This document shows, piece after piece, positions 51,093-62,358 of a DNA stretch of 64,000 nt. Each line of letters opens with the position of its first letter. Position 1 is the first letter of the stretch. The position numbers and the translations under genes are program-made. The notes beneath the pieces were generated by a model. It did not search any database. It worked only from the letters and a program-made list of their open reading frames with translations, and was not told the origin of the DNA. The DNA comes from Pomphorhynchus laevis (lineage: Eukaryota > Acanthocephala > Palaeacanthocephala > Echinorhynchida > Pomphorhynchidae), in contig WNNJ02001307.1 of NCBI GenBank assembly GCA_012934845.2, positions 1 to 64,000 of the forward strand, read 5' to 3'.

Positions 51093-53311
51093 AAAAAGAT
51101 TTATTTAACGTGGCAAATTCGTGCCAGCGCACGCTTACATGACCACAACAAAACAAAAATGTAAATCATGAGTCGAGAAGCTGTGAACGGAGGAGGCGTT
51201 TGAATGTGATAAAGGAGGGAGCGCAGCGGACGTCGAGAGGTAGTTATTTCCAGGCGAGTGAGGCGGCGACGAGGAAGGATCGGAGACCATAGTTGTTGGA
51301 GTAATTGGGAACGTGAAGTAAAAGGGTATAACGGGAACGCTTCAATAGCAATGTGGCGCGAGTGTCGTCTAAGAAAGGAAGGCTGATGAACGATGGGGAG
51401 CTGACAGCGATGAGACGAAAAGTTACGCGAAGAAGGCGGAGTTTGATGCGGATGTGGATGGTGGGCCAGGAGAGTTGGGCAAGATATGTGTATATGTGGT
51501 CGTAGCGACGGAGACGAAAGAGCACTCAAACGGCGGAGTTGATTATGCGTTGTAGTTGTAGGATGATGGATTTTGGAGAATTGGCAAAAAGGCTAAGGCA
51601 GTAATCGATTTTAGGGAAAATAAGCGATGAAAGAAGATACATACAAGAACGGAAGTCGATAAGGGAGCGGATACGGCGGATGTCACGGAGAATTAAGTTA
51701 GACGAGCGGACCTTGTCACGGACGAAGGGTTTAAGGGAAAGGTGATCATCGAAATGGAAGCCTAAGAAAGTGAGATTGTGGACTATGGGGATGATCGATG
51801 AGGCAAAAGATACAGTGGGAGGAGATATGTTTGGTTTACGGGGGAGGATCCACATTATTTTAGACTTTTCGGGGTTTAGAACGAGATGTAGATTGGAGAG
51901 ACGTTCCTAGATTGAAGAAAGACAGTTGGAGGCAGAAATGCCAATATCGTGTATGCGATGTGCGAGTGCATGAGCATAGATGAAGATGCCATCGACGTTT
52001 TGCATGACCTTAATAGAGAGAGGTTTGATAAACGGAGAGAGATCGCCAAGCAGAGGAGAGAAAAGCAGAGGACCTAGGACTGAAGCTTGTGGGACCCCGC
52101 AAAAGATAGGGATTGGAGGGGAGGATGATGAATTAGAACAGACGCGAAAGGAACGGTCGGATAGATATTCGGCAAACCATGCTACGAAGGAAGAAGAAAA
52201 ACCGTAATCATAATGAAGGCGATGAAGGAGGACGGAGTGGTCGACAATGTCGAAGGCGAAGGAAAGGTCGAGAGAGATGAGAACACTATATAGAGCCTTG
52301 TCTCGAGAAATGAGTAAGTCGTTGTGACTTACTGTGACTTAATGAGTAAGCAAGCGATTTCTGTGGAGTGATTAGAGCAGAAAGCGGATTGGAAAGGAGG
52401 GTACAGATTGGGTGACGAGAGAAAAGCGTTGATCAGTATTAAAATGAGGCGTTCTAAGAGCTTAGAAAGAGTAAGGAGTAGTGAAATGGGGCGATAGCTA
52501 GAAGGAAGGGAGGGGTCGAGCGATTGTTTCTTAAGGAGGGGACGAACGATTGCGGATTTCCAGTGTGAAGGGAAGATACGACTGCGGATGGACGGGTTAA
52601 ACAAGGTTGTGATAAAAGGGATATCGATGAACATTTGGATTTAAGTATGCGGGTAGGCAGGGGATCGGCAAGTGAGGTTTTGCTGGGCAAGGACATAAGA
52701 ACAGATAAGACTACGGAAGGTGAGACAGGGAGAAGATGAAAGAGTTTCGAGAGAATGAGGCTAGGCGGGACAGGTTATTGTTGGATAGGATAGAGACGAT
52801 TTGAGTAAGGCAGAGCGGAGAAGGGAGAGGTCAAGATTTCTCCGATAGCGACGTAGTATTGTAAGTGTGTGAGGAGGGGTGTGGTTGTGAGTGAGATCAA
52901 GGTGACGAGAAAGTGATCGGATAGACAAGGATCGAAAATGGACAGTGAGGTGTAAGCAGCAAAATGATCGGGGACAGCGATGATGTCGAGTGCCCCATAA
53001 AGATATGTGTGGGAGCAGTGGAGGTGGGTTTGTAGTTATATTTGGATAGAATGTTGATGAACTGGATTGACTCGGTGGAAGAGGGGCGGTCGAGGCGGAT
53101 GTTGAAGTCGCCAAGAACGATTGAAGGGATTGAGGACAAAGAACAGTGGGACAGAAGGTCAGCGAGTTCGGTAAAAAATAAGGATGTCGGAGTTGATGAA
53201 CCAGGACGGTATACAATGGCGAGATCTAGAGTGATTGGGTTAGAAGAACGACAAGTGATCAGTTCAAAAGAGCAAGGACTTAAAGGGAAAGCGATTTTGC
53301 GAAGAGACTGA
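51093..53311 (-). mobile_element. K2, J-family LINE inserted into K1
   Basis: 5'-truncated in the endonuclease and ending in the hairpin tail. It shows SIVLGDFNIRLDRPSSTESI (53139 down), RT fingers (YRPISLLLTLSKLLERLILI, 52329-52634), palm near 52200-52300 and thumb with VHNLTFLGFHFDDHLSLKPF (51526-51855). The C-terminal domain is 51101-51529. ATGATA flanks it at 51087-51092 and 53312-53317. Several frameshifts are present and the YADD box is altered. Confidence 0.9.
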
Positions 53312-53317
53312 ATGATA

Positions 53318-53432
53318 ATGAATTAAAACACGCGAAACGAACGGTCGAATAGATATGAGGCAAACCATGCTACGGAGGAGGAATAAAAGAGGTACTCATA
53401 ACGAAGGCGAGAATGGAAGATCAAAGCTCAAT
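53318..53432 (-). mobile_element. K1, upstream remnant beyond K2
   Basis: AATGAATTAAAACACGCGAA and GGCAAACCATGCTACGGAGG match 52130-52190 of K2. They are colinear with K1 at 51086, so this is the other half of K1. It ends at about 53432. Confidence 0.85.
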
Positions 53433-54539
53433 GTAAATTTTCTTAAGCCCTATCTTTATCCATTCTCTGTCAAACAAGCAACCTATATAATCAGATCAGT
53501 TAACTAAGTCTACGTATTTTGTATTTATTATAAATAATAAAATAATTTCAAATTAAAAAATATAAATAAAATCTTATAAAATTTTATATAATTTAGCTCT
53601 ATAAAAGAAATAATTTTTAATTTAATTTTTATGAATTGATTTTTAGATAATATGCCATTTATTAGAATTAACATAAGAGGTCAACTGAAGGAATTGCTAT
53701 GTTATCAGTTTTCGGCCCCTACTCCTCAACCTAGCATAGCAGCGGAGACAAATACATAAGTAGTAAATAATCAATTAAAAAACAATTTAAAGACAACTAA
53801 TTTAAAAATATAAATAAAATCTTATATAAGATTTTATATAATTTAGAAATATATAAAACAAATAAAATATAAAAAGAAAATATAATTCGAATAATTTTTT
53901 AAGTCAAGATTTTTTATTGCCCAGCAAATTTAAGAATCGATTAATATATAATAAAACATGTATTAAAATAAAGATTTAGATTATATACGAATTCATAATA
54001 ATTTATTATAATATCATTCCACATTTTTATATATAATGATCATATGATACAATAAACATTTCAGTTTTTTATAGTTCAGATTAGTTAACGGAGTCTGCGT
54101 ATTCTGTACTATACAAAATTTAAAAATATACCTAAAGCTTACGATTTAAATTTTAATAGCTTTAGTTTTTAATAACTCGACATTTTTATGAATTGAATAA
54201 TATAGATAATAAATTATGAAATAGAATTAAGGTTATAGGTCATCAGTATGTAAAATTATGTGAATCATAGATATGCAATAATATACTTGTTTATAACCCA
54301 TACCTTGTATAGATAACATACGTATGTAAAGATACATGTTATTAGATAACAGGTCTATCTCGCAGGTATGTTAAACACAGCTAGCATTTGCATTTAAAGC
54401 ACAAGGCAAACATTACTTCTGAAATGAAATAGAAATTGTTCTTAATGTAGATATAACAGGGCATTATATCTCTGTTTATTTGGAAAGATCTAGTATACTT
54501 TCTATTATCACAAAGACAAGTAAAAAAATATTAAAAAAT
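53433..54539. other. AT-rich interval with interspersed repeat copy
   Basis: It contains an inverted copy (53625-53762) of the 2015/2374 repeat. Two related segments AAATAAAATCTTATA...TTTTATATAATTTAG lie at about 53565 and 53815, the second with a self-complementary AAATCTTATATAAGATTT. No gene is seen. Confidence 0.55.
53625..53762 (-). repeat. Unnamed interspersed repeat, copy 3
   Basis: Reverse complement of the 2015 and 2374 copies; shares GCCGAAAACTGATAACATAG and GCTGCTATGCTAGGTTGAGG with them. Confidence 0.75.
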
Positions 54540-54928
54540 ACAGATTTATTATTACGTGGCAAATGCGTGCCGGCGCACGCTTACATGACCATAAAAAATA
54601 ACAAAAATCTAAATCATGTACCGATAAGGTGGGTACGGAGGCGGTATTTCAATGTAATAAAGGAGGGAGTGCGACGGACGTCGATAGGGAGTTGATTCCA
54701 GGCGAGTGGGGTGACGACGAAGAAGAATCGGAGATCGTAGTTGTTAGAGTAATTGGGAACGTGGAGTAAGATGGTATGACGGGAACGCAGCGATAGAGAG
54801 GTAGGGCGAGTGACGTCTAAGAAAGGGAGGTTGATGAACAATGGGGAGCTGACAGCGATGAGACGAAAGTTACGAGAAAAAGGCGGAGTTTGATGCGGAG
54901 GTGGATGGTGGTCCAGGAGAGTTGGTCA
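54540..54928 (-). mobile_element. K3, J-family LINE 3' end
   Basis: The hairpin GCGTGC-CGGC-GCACGC (54565-54580) is followed by frame 54614-54841 (INLPFLDVTRPTSLSLRSRH, LLHVPNYSNNYDLRFFF, LAWNQLPIDVRRTPSF). 5'-truncated at about 54928. Confidence 0.9.
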
Positions 54929-55439
54929 AGTTAGACTCCCTTTCATTTTGAAGAATAAATAGTACAAACGATTCCCTCAATACTTCAATAGCTTTATAAT
55001 GTAGTGTGTTATCCGAAATTCTGTTTTACACAGGTAACACAACAGCTAGATCGTAACAAAAATACAGTTGAACAGCTCAATTACATAAAGAACTTTTACA
55101 GACCATTATAATAAGAGCGAGGATTCTTTATTAAGATCACGGCAACGGATCTAGTAAACCGATAAAGGCACTATTGATTTCAGACAATATGTGTTTTTGT
55201 TGTTGTTTCTTAACAGCAAAAACGAGGCAGTTGATTGCTTGAGATAGTAAAATAGTTGGTATGATTTGTCACGCGATTAATCTTTTGTATTTAATGGTTG
55301 CTTAGCTGTACATAGGTTCTAGGTTATGTACATTCATTGCCTTGGCAGAAAAATAAGCTAGAATTTATACTAACTTAACCAGATGTCGAGTCATGTAAAC
55401 AGTTTTCCAAAACTGTTTACATGCAGAGACTATTCGTAC
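54929..55439. other. Unassigned interval with a 15 bp-arm hairpin
   Basis: No gene is seen. CATGTAAACAGTTTT (55392-55406) and AAAACTGTTTACATG (55409-55423) are perfect inverted arms separated by CC. Confidence 0.6.
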
Positions 55440-56814
55440 TGTTTTCCCATCAACATGATGGTCTAAGATTCCGGGCATATCCAGTCTCGGCGGGATGCTG
55501 AAAATTTGCCTGTGTCAGGTACGTTTGATATACCGGTTATTTAAGGAATTAAGCTATGATGGATATGTTCTTTGAGTGCCAGAAGCTGCTCGGACCGAAA
55601 ACGACATGTCCTCTTCGCGTAAGTCAATTATGTTGTAGTGATTGCTAGATCATTCTACGCGAATTGTGGGTCAAAAAAAGCAATCTCCACTACGTTCTGT
55701 ACACATTTGGACCATCTGTCTACTTTGCGGACAATTCAATCCTCTATAAAGGATTCATCACCAATTGGAGATCCCAATACCTCTACACTATTCGTACAGA
55801 TATGCACATTAGTAGCATCACCACATTCTTGGGCTCTGTTCAGGAATTCCAAATGGACCGGCAATTGACATTTTGAAGGATTTATGTTATACCCATACGC
55901 TCCGACCTCCCTCATCATGATATCAACAACTGATCAGCATTCTTCGACGGTTCCAACGAAAATGGCATCATCCGCATACCATTTTTGTTCAATCGAGGAA
56001 ATTTGAGTTCGAATTCGCGCAATAAGCGGTAGAGACGCGGCAGCGAAGGCGACCATTGCTAAATGATAACCCTGAGTGAAACCTTCGTCAGAAGTCCAAA
56101 TTTCTTCCTTCATAGCCAGTACACATTCTTCCCTGTACAAGTTAGATAAATAGTCTAAAGCGCGGAACATATGATCGGCATGTTGGTCAATGCTACCTTC
56201 TTATTTATTAGGTTAAACGCATTCTTTGCGTCTAGTATCAAAATGCAGGAACTTTCGCGCTCTTGAAATCACTTCCGTAGCGAGTGAATGACGAATTCAG
56301 TTTCACGCTTCTGCCCTGCACAAAGTTGTGTGACACCAGCGACGTGTTGTAGGTGGTCGTCCATGAGTTTAAGAATAGTCTTGCCAATTACTCGTTAAGG
56401 TACGTCGCATATTCCGATTGGCCGGACACCAGGATCCTTGTCCAAAGCATGAAAGCAGTGAATCCGACAACACTGCGTTGGTGTACAATATTTGATGCCA
56501 AACGAATGGCAAGGCCGGCAAGTGAAGTAGCGAGAGTCGAAGAGTCATGTCCGAATTTATTAAGGAATGTTTGCCACATCCGAGCATCCGCACCCGACGG
56601 ACATGCACTTCCCTTCGTTCGGAGTGAGGCTTTCTTGATCTAATTCATGTTGATTGTCTCAAACATTATAGGATGAAAAGAGAAGAATGTCGTGTAGATG
56701 CTCTATCAGTAAAGTATTTGAATTTATTTTGGCGGATCGTGGGTGCTTTTCTTTGAGAAGCTCTCTAACAGTTTGGTTATCAACTTTTGCGTCCAAAGTT
56801 AAAACACCTCTGTA
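55440..56814 (-). mobile_element. RLE-2, RT part of R2-like nuclease retroelement
   Basis: On the minus strand: VDNQTVRELLKEKHPRSAKI (about 56790), GIRPIG (about 56410), VTQLCAGQKRETEFVIHSLR, EGFTQGYHLAMVAFAAASLP, IEQKWYADDAIFVGTVEEC (55934-56170) and VGAYGYNINPSKCQLP. RWSKCVQNVVEIAFFDPQFA follows near 55680 and FSIPPRL near 55490. The order matches RLE-1. Frames are broken by several stops and shifts. The nuclease end is missing. Its upstream end joins a Gypsy leader fragment at 56815. Confidence 0.75.
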
Positions 56815-57010
56815 GTATTTCCTAACATTTAAAGTGTCTAAACGACAAATATTAAAGAGTCACTTTTTACTGAAAAAACAACAACGCAATAAAAACTTCA
56901 CAGCATATATATAATCACTGTCGGTACACTATCAAAAGATCTCTGAATGAGTAGGCATACTCATTCAATGCCTCTTCAATACATTGATGATATCATCGTA
57001 ACTGGTTGTC
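56815..57010 (-). mobile_element. Gypsy-2 leader fragment
   Basis: About 150 bp also present at 57330-57480 and 62565-62720. It ends on the minus strand at the first codons of the gag-like frame and there joins RLE-2. A fragment of a broken Ty3/Gypsy element. Confidence 0.7.
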
Positions 57011-57081
57011 GTGTCCATTACTTGCGGAAGTAACTTTTTTAACAATTGATACGTCTTGCTGCCCACCGAAGATAGAAGAAT

Positions 57082-57480
57082 TTATTTCTGTTGCGGATCA
57101 TGGTTTCTGTCTTGTGCTCGCAAAAAATGTGCAAATTGATCGGAATAATCCATCCACGTTTCATCTTCCTCTTGAAACTGGCGAAAATTTGTATAAACTG
57201 CACTACCACGGACAGAACCCATTTGTATACGTTCAATTAGTTCCTGCATGGCAGCAATTTTCTTTTGTTGATCATTTAATAATAACTGGAGTTCTCCCTT
57301 ACTAGGAGTTATCTCACTCTCGTCGCCACTTGTAGTATTTCCTAGCATTTAAAGTGTCTAAACGACAAATATTAGAGTCATTTTTTTACTAAAAAACAAC
57401 AATGCAATAAAAACTGTCACAGCATATATATAATCACTGTCGGTACAATATCAAAAGATCTCTGAATGAGTAGGCATACT
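57082..57480 (-). mobile_element. Gypsy-2 leader and gag start fragment
   Basis: A gag-like segment (57082-57348, beginning MLGNTTSGDESEITPSKG, with a coiled-coil-like LLLNDQQKKIAAMQELIERI) preceded by the leader. Nearly identical to 62440-62720 over the shared part. Broken fragment. Confidence 0.75.
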
Positions 57481-57522
57481 CTGTCTATTTTCTTTTTTTT
57501 AAAGGTAAAAATTATTATTAAT

Positions 57523-57638
57523 AATATCGTAAGTTCTACAACATATACAATTAAGGTTCCCGCTAATGGGCCTTTCGATTCAAAATTTAAAATTTAAAAT
57601 TTTTAATAACGGTCTATCGAAATCATTGCAAAACAATC
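57523..57638. repeat. 116 bp direct repeat, left copy
   Basis: AATATCGTAAGTTCTACAAC through GCAAAACAATC; identical to 58405-58520 except for one base. It brackets the RLE-3 fragment exactly. Confidence 0.95.
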
Positions 57639-58404
57639 CTTTCTGGATTGTTTTCGGTGCGATTTTCTGTCATTTGATATTGTGTTCCTATTCTTGTGGA
57701 TCTCAGCACATCAATACACATTTTGCTAGTGTAAGTGATATATGTGTTCGCAAGGCTCTTATGCAATCACTGTAAGGCAGTGTTCTTCGCTCAGCAACTT
57801 TTGTGGACATCCAGCGCATTACCTTATCAGCTTCTGGTGCCATTACACCGGTAGCGGAGAAGACCATAGGAAAGAAAGCGGATCGTTCGATTTCGTTAAT
57901 TCGTTCAGCGTACTTTGCAATTTTCCGTTGTTCGTGGTAGACATTGCATTCTCGGGGTGTTCTGTTGGAATATGAAGGTGCAAGTGGGTTGTATATACAA
58001 ATGTCCAAAAAGGACCGCACCATTTTCCCGCCTAATAAACCCCGGCAAACAATATCTGATCTTGCCTGGATGTCAGTACATGTCGTTGATCTCTCAAATA
58101 CGTGGTTGCGGGGTACAGGTTGTAAAATCGGTTCTGTAGAAACATCACAACACACTTTAGCGAGTTCGTTAGCTAAAATATCACGAACAATGTTATGCCT
58201 GATAATTGTGACACCTCCGTTTCGACATGACATAGCATGATTAACTGTGGATGGTGATCCGCATGCACATCTTTGTGTTGCATTTCTTAGTGGAAGATTA
58301 TATCTAGCACACATGGCATCTTGAAATTCTTGGGTGGTCAGTTGTGTATGTTTGTCGTGTGTCGGTTTTATTCTATTTTCTAATTTTTATTTTTTTGTAC
58401 AATA
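57639..58404 (-). mobile_element. RLE-3, 3' end of R2-like nuclease retroelement
   Basis: A 5'-truncated copy holding only the C-terminal nuclease region and a short 3' UTR, flanked by 116 bp direct repeats that differ at one position. Coding sequence starts at about 58380 (HTQLTTQEFQDAM) and ends at 57703. There is no poly-A tail. It is the best preserved nuclease of the three copies. Confidence 0.75.
57703..58314 (-). CDS. R2-like nuclease C-terminal domain (RLE-3)
   Basis: An open frame of 203 codons, partial at its 5' end. A Cys/His cluster CACGSPSTVNHAMSC (Cys16, Cys18, His26, Cys30) is followed by RHNIVRDILANE (39-50), then ARSDIVCRGLLGGKMVRSFL-D (Asp87 and Asp104), ICIYNPLAPSY, KIAKYAERINEIERSAFFPM and a helical C-terminus. 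CCHC, RHN and (P)D-x(12-16)-D is the signature of the restriction-like endonuclease of R2-type LINEs. It would nick target DNA. The first Pro of PD is Ser here. The activity of this piece alone is doubtful. Confidence 0.65.
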   Translation of the reverse strand: MCARYNLPLRNATQRCACGSPSTVNHAMSCRNGGVTIIRHNIVRDILANELAKVCCDVSTEPILQPVPRNHVFERSTTCTDIQARSDIVCRGLLGGKMVRSFLDICIYNPLAPSYSNRTPRECNVYHEQRKIAKYAERINEIERSAFFPMVFSATGVMAPEADKVMRWMSTKVAERRTLPYSDCIRALRTHISLTLAKCVLMC

Positions 58405-58520
58405 AATATCGTAAGTTCTACAACATATACAATTAAGGTTCCCGCTAATGGGCCTTTCGATTCAAAATTTAAAATTTAAAATTTTTAATAACGGTCAATC
58501 GAAATCATTGCAAAACAATC
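58405..58520. repeat. 116 bp direct repeat, right copy
   Basis: Second copy of 57523-57638 (115/116 identical). Its right edge coincides with the TATTATTATTA 3' end of the I-like LINE at 58521. Confidence 0.95.
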
Positions 58521-58837
58521 TAATAATAATAGATTTTCTTACTAACACAAAGGGATAAATAAGTAAATATTAACAACAGAAAGTCCAAGACAAATAGTTC
58601 CGAAGCAGATCTTTATAATCATTGTCTAGTCTTCACCATTATTCTGGCCTCAAATCCATGGGGATCTGAGCCCCCCAACCGACCCAACACGCCGCTTTCT
58701 GACTGAACCACCCAGGGTCTTTCACCCCCCCCCCGAAGAATCCAGTCAGTGCGGACTATGCTGAGTAAACGAGAGACGAGGAGTCTCAGGAACCTTAGTC
58801 TTTGCTCTGGGGGACGTCCTCTTGAAAAGAAGACTAA

Positions 58838-59446
58838 TCACAAGATAGCCCAGGTGCCCCAAAGGCGCACCTGGGTTCTCCCTTTCAACGACATATGCTG
58901 GGCCCGTTTCAGAGCCCACCTAGCTCTCTTTAGGATACGTTTGAGTCTATCCAGGTCGGCTTTCGCTGACCAGTTCACCGAAATGGTGAACCCCAGGTAT
59001 TTTACTCGACTTGTGAAGGTAGGGAGTGGTTCAGAGGCAAATATGGAGGAAAGCGCAGAGAGTGCTAGTCTCTTAAGTTTTTTCTTCGTCACAGGGGAGC
59101 CATGAAAAACTACCACCTGCGATTTTGCGAAGTTTAATATAAGATTGGATTGGGGTAGCTGGTCTTTTAATCTTGAAAAGAAACGGCTGATGTCAGAATC
59201 TACGTCTTTACACCTGCGTCCAGTAAACAGGGCTGTTGTGTCATCAGCGTACACCACTAGACGTTGTTCACGTTTAAATATTTTAAATAGAATAATTGAG
59301 GCAGCAAGATATAAGATTGGAGAAAGTGGTGAACCTTGAGGCACACCCGTAATAGGGTAGAACTGACGCGCATCAGGGTCGTCCTCATAATAAAATCGCT
59401 TGGTGTACAGCAGTATCTCCACCCTGTTAACGATTCTCACAGGCAA
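58838..59446 (-). pseudogene. LINE-M ORF2, RT second half
   Basis: A 202-codon frame: MPVRIVNRVEILLYTKRFYY, ITGVPQGSPLSPILYLAASI, LVVYADDTTALFTG, NLILNFAKSQVVVFHGSP, VKYLGFTISVNWSAKADLDR and KRARWALKRAQHM. Box B and box C (YADD) are intact. It continues the 59437-61104 frame through a 1-base deletion at about 59505, where VFLDF should read on to SAAFDRISIPF. Confidence 0.88.
58849..58875. repeat. GC-rich hairpin at the end of LINE-M ORF2
   Basis: CCCAGGTGC (58849-58857) and GCACCTGGG (58867-58875) are perfect arms around a 9-base loop. Confidence 0.85.
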
Positions 59447-61104
59447 CCCGAGGGACCCGAGAGAAGAGATAACAAATGGAATGGAGATGCGATCAAATGC
59501 AGCGGAAAATCAAGGAAAACAGCCACAGCTAGTTGATGACTGTTCTCCTGACAAAACCGATGCACTTCACCAACTGCTGAATGGACCGAGCGACCTTTGA
59601 CAAACCCATGGAATCCAGGTGGGATTAAATTTCGCCTAATCAAATGATCGCGGATTCTACGCGCAAGCGCTTTTTCGTAGATCGAGACGAGGGAATTTTG
59701 AATCGAAATGGGCCGCAGGTCTTTAGGACAAGAGACCGGATACTTTTTTGGAATAAAAATTCTCTTGCTAATGTTGATGCCGGCCACATCGGATGGGGTG
59801 GCTAATAGCATTGTGACGGCCACCTCCCTTCTTTGATCGGCTGTCAATAGCTGACAGACACGAGAAGATAGTGGAGCGACGGATTTGGAGGTGCCCGGAA
59901 GAGGCCCCCAGGCGTTGAGAATATCTGTGACAGATAAGTCTCTACTCCTGAAGTCTCTCCATGTCGGGATTGGTTGCGGTGATTGCGTGCCTCCATAATT
60001 GTGTAAGGATAGTGACTCCGCTAAAACTTTATCAAGGCCTATACTACCGATCCAGCCCAAGGCCCTATCCTTCCAACAAACAAACTTCTCCTTCTTGAAT
60101 ATCTTCCAAAGGGAAGACTGAGAAGGGTTCAAACGAGCAATATTCGTCCTATCCATACTCAGCTGGAACCTATATCTAGTGCTCCAGTATTCCTTCGAGA
60201 GGGTTTGTCTGGCGGAAGCAGAGAGATTAGGAAGGTTCAACAATTTAGCTAGGACCTTGAGTTTTGTCGGAGTGGGATTGTATAAGCGACCTTTATAGGT
60301 AGTCGATAAAATCGCGGTAGCTTGCGAAGAGAGGTAGGAATTAAATTTGGATAAACTCTCATTACCAATTCGGGGGAAGCGTTGGATAGCTGCCTGGAAG
60401 AAAGCCACTCTGATCGGGTCAAAGTGGAATCTTCTACGAAGCAGTGTATCCTCTTCTAACCGCCAACGAATTAGATCATGAGAGGTGGACAGATGTTGTC
60501 GCGACTGCTCCGTACAGAAGGGTTTTAGCAACCACTTCTCATGGATCAGTAATAAGTCGAGGAGTGAATTCGTTGATATGCAATGAAAGGTGGGTGAGGG
60601 TGGTTTATGAATAAGATAACCGTTCCTGGCTCTGCGGAGTGCTGCATTAATCCAACGACCAGTTAAGTCGTTAAAGTCACCTAGTACCATGTCGTAGCCG
60701 CCATCAATTATACCATCCAGGAGAGCACGGTTCTTGTGGACCTCCCCTGGACGGATGTAGACATTGGCTAGACTGAGGCGTTTACCGTTCTTAACGAGTG
60801 AAACTACCAAACAGGACAGGGCTGAACAAGAGTAATTTAGCAGGAGGGAAGATCTTAGGGAGCACTTAACTAAGGTCAAGAGTCCTTGAGATGAAGAGGA
60901 GTGAGGTGGGGTAATGTACGGAGTATAGTGTGAACAAATTTGCTTTGGGATAAATTGAGTAATGTCCTGGGGGAGACGAATAGACCGCGTCTCCTGAAGG
61001 ACTATAACATTTGCGTCTCTTCCAGATAAAAGTCTAAGGGCAGAAGCACCTCCCGAATTCCACTGAAGAATATTCAGTGAAAAAGGCTCGGGTTTACTCA
61101 CCAT
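59437..61104 (-). pseudogene. LINE-M ORF2, endonuclease and RT first half
   Basis: A 555-codon frame from ATG 61104, overlapping ORF1 by 11 bp. Endonuclease: LNILQWNSGGASALRLLSGR, VIVLQETRSI, GYDMVLGDFNDLTGRW, SLLDLLLIHEKWL and STSHDLIRW, with Asn, Glu, Asp-Asn and Asp-x-Ile/His positions visible (SHD rather than SDH). RT: RIFIPKKYPVSCPKDLRPIS, GFHGFVKGRSVHSAVGEVHR and AVAVFLDF. The frame is lost in palm box A by a 1-base deletion in a T run. Confidence 0.9.
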
Positions 61105-61546
61105 TGTGGCAGATCAGTTGGACGGGAGCAGCCAACCTAGACAGAACTAGGTGCAAGAGGGTCACCCCCTTGCCACTAGCTCCATCCGAGGCCGGAGCCC
61201 CCTGGGCAATATCTTCATTTCCCCTCGTTGTATTCTTTTCCTTCAGCAGTCGCCCGACCTTCAGTGGTGGGACTTTCGGAGCGGAGGCGCCGCGTTTTTT
61301 GCTGGACTGCAATACTGAGGCCACCGGTTCTGGGGCCGCACCCAAGAGAGATGAAACTAACTGTTTGATCATAAGCTCCATAGAGGCAATAGTTTCGGTT
61401 TTATTCTTGTTTATAATCCTCATCAGATCAGCATCAGACATTCTACCATCCACGATGACAGGACCTTTTGCTGCATCCACGAAGGAGGATTTCGGTTGAT
61501 AGGGAGTGACAAAACTCTTTTTGTAATCTTTAAACACCTGGCACAT
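61094..61546 (-). pseudogene. LINE-M ORF1, C-terminal part
   Basis: A 150-codon frame from MCQVFKDYKKSFVTPYQPKS to HLVLSRLAAPVQLICHNGE. It continues the knuckle-containing frame (61423-62358) after a frameshift near 61540. Basic and low in motifs. By analogy it binds RNA. A decayed counterpart is at 12108-12335. Confidence 0.75.
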
Positions 61547-62358
61547 TCTTGACCAGGCGGGGTGTGCTCCCTTGCAATTCGAGCAGACTGGGGGAGCAGC
61601 ACATTTTCCCCCAATAGCAAATGATGACAGGACTCATTACCACAAACCCCACAGTGAGGTGTGGCAGAACAGGTAGATTTCCAGTGGCCCCACTTGTGAC
61701 AACCCCCGCAATGAGGGTAAGTGAGGTTGTCCTGTTCAACCAGCTGGAAGGAAAGGTTGTACCCTAGGAACGGGTTACTTCTACTATTTGCCAGAACCTG
61801 TGCTTTGTTCAATTCAGCGGAGCAGAAAGCGATAGGAAGGTCCGCACCATCCCTTCCCTTTAGTTGCCTTAAATTCGTTAAATCATATCTTTCCTGAATC
61901 AAGTTAAGATCTTCCTCCTCCATCTGAGGAGGGAAGTTAGAAATTTTAATAGTTGCCAAGATTGGCTTCAAAGTAATTGTCCCAATATCCTTCATATGAG
62001 CCCCAAAGTACTCGTTAAATTCTTTTAAAATGTCGTGGCTCGTGAAAGATACTCTTAGAGAGTTATCAAGTACTTTAACCGAGTTAAATATAATGCGATT
62101 GTTACGTTTCATTGCAAATTCCCAAAGAAATGTCTTGAAAAGGCAATGCTTTTCTATCGGTTTGATTGCCGTGATTATCGCGAGATTTACTAATTTAGGT
62201 ACTGGAGGGAGTAACCCCTCTTCATTTTGAGAATCACAAACGTTACTTACTTTGTTTTGCTTGTTAAAAGATGAAACTGTACCTGAAAATGTTGAATTCC
62301 CTTCGAAATTGGAGGAATTTTGCATCGTTTTAGTGGAATTGTTTGAAAGCTCCGACAC
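61423..62358 (-). pseudogene. LINE-M ORF1, Gag-like with zinc knuckle
   Basis: A 311-codon frame; the listed start is GTG and the first ATG is 11 codons in (62325). An RRM-like or Gag-like fold region (RNNRIIFNSVKVLDNSLRVS; ATIKISNFPPQMEEEDLNLI) precedes the knuckle CGGCHKWGHWKSTC (CX2CX4HX4C) and a second Cys/His cluster CGVCGNESCHH. Typical of I-group LINE ORF1. Confidence 0.85.
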
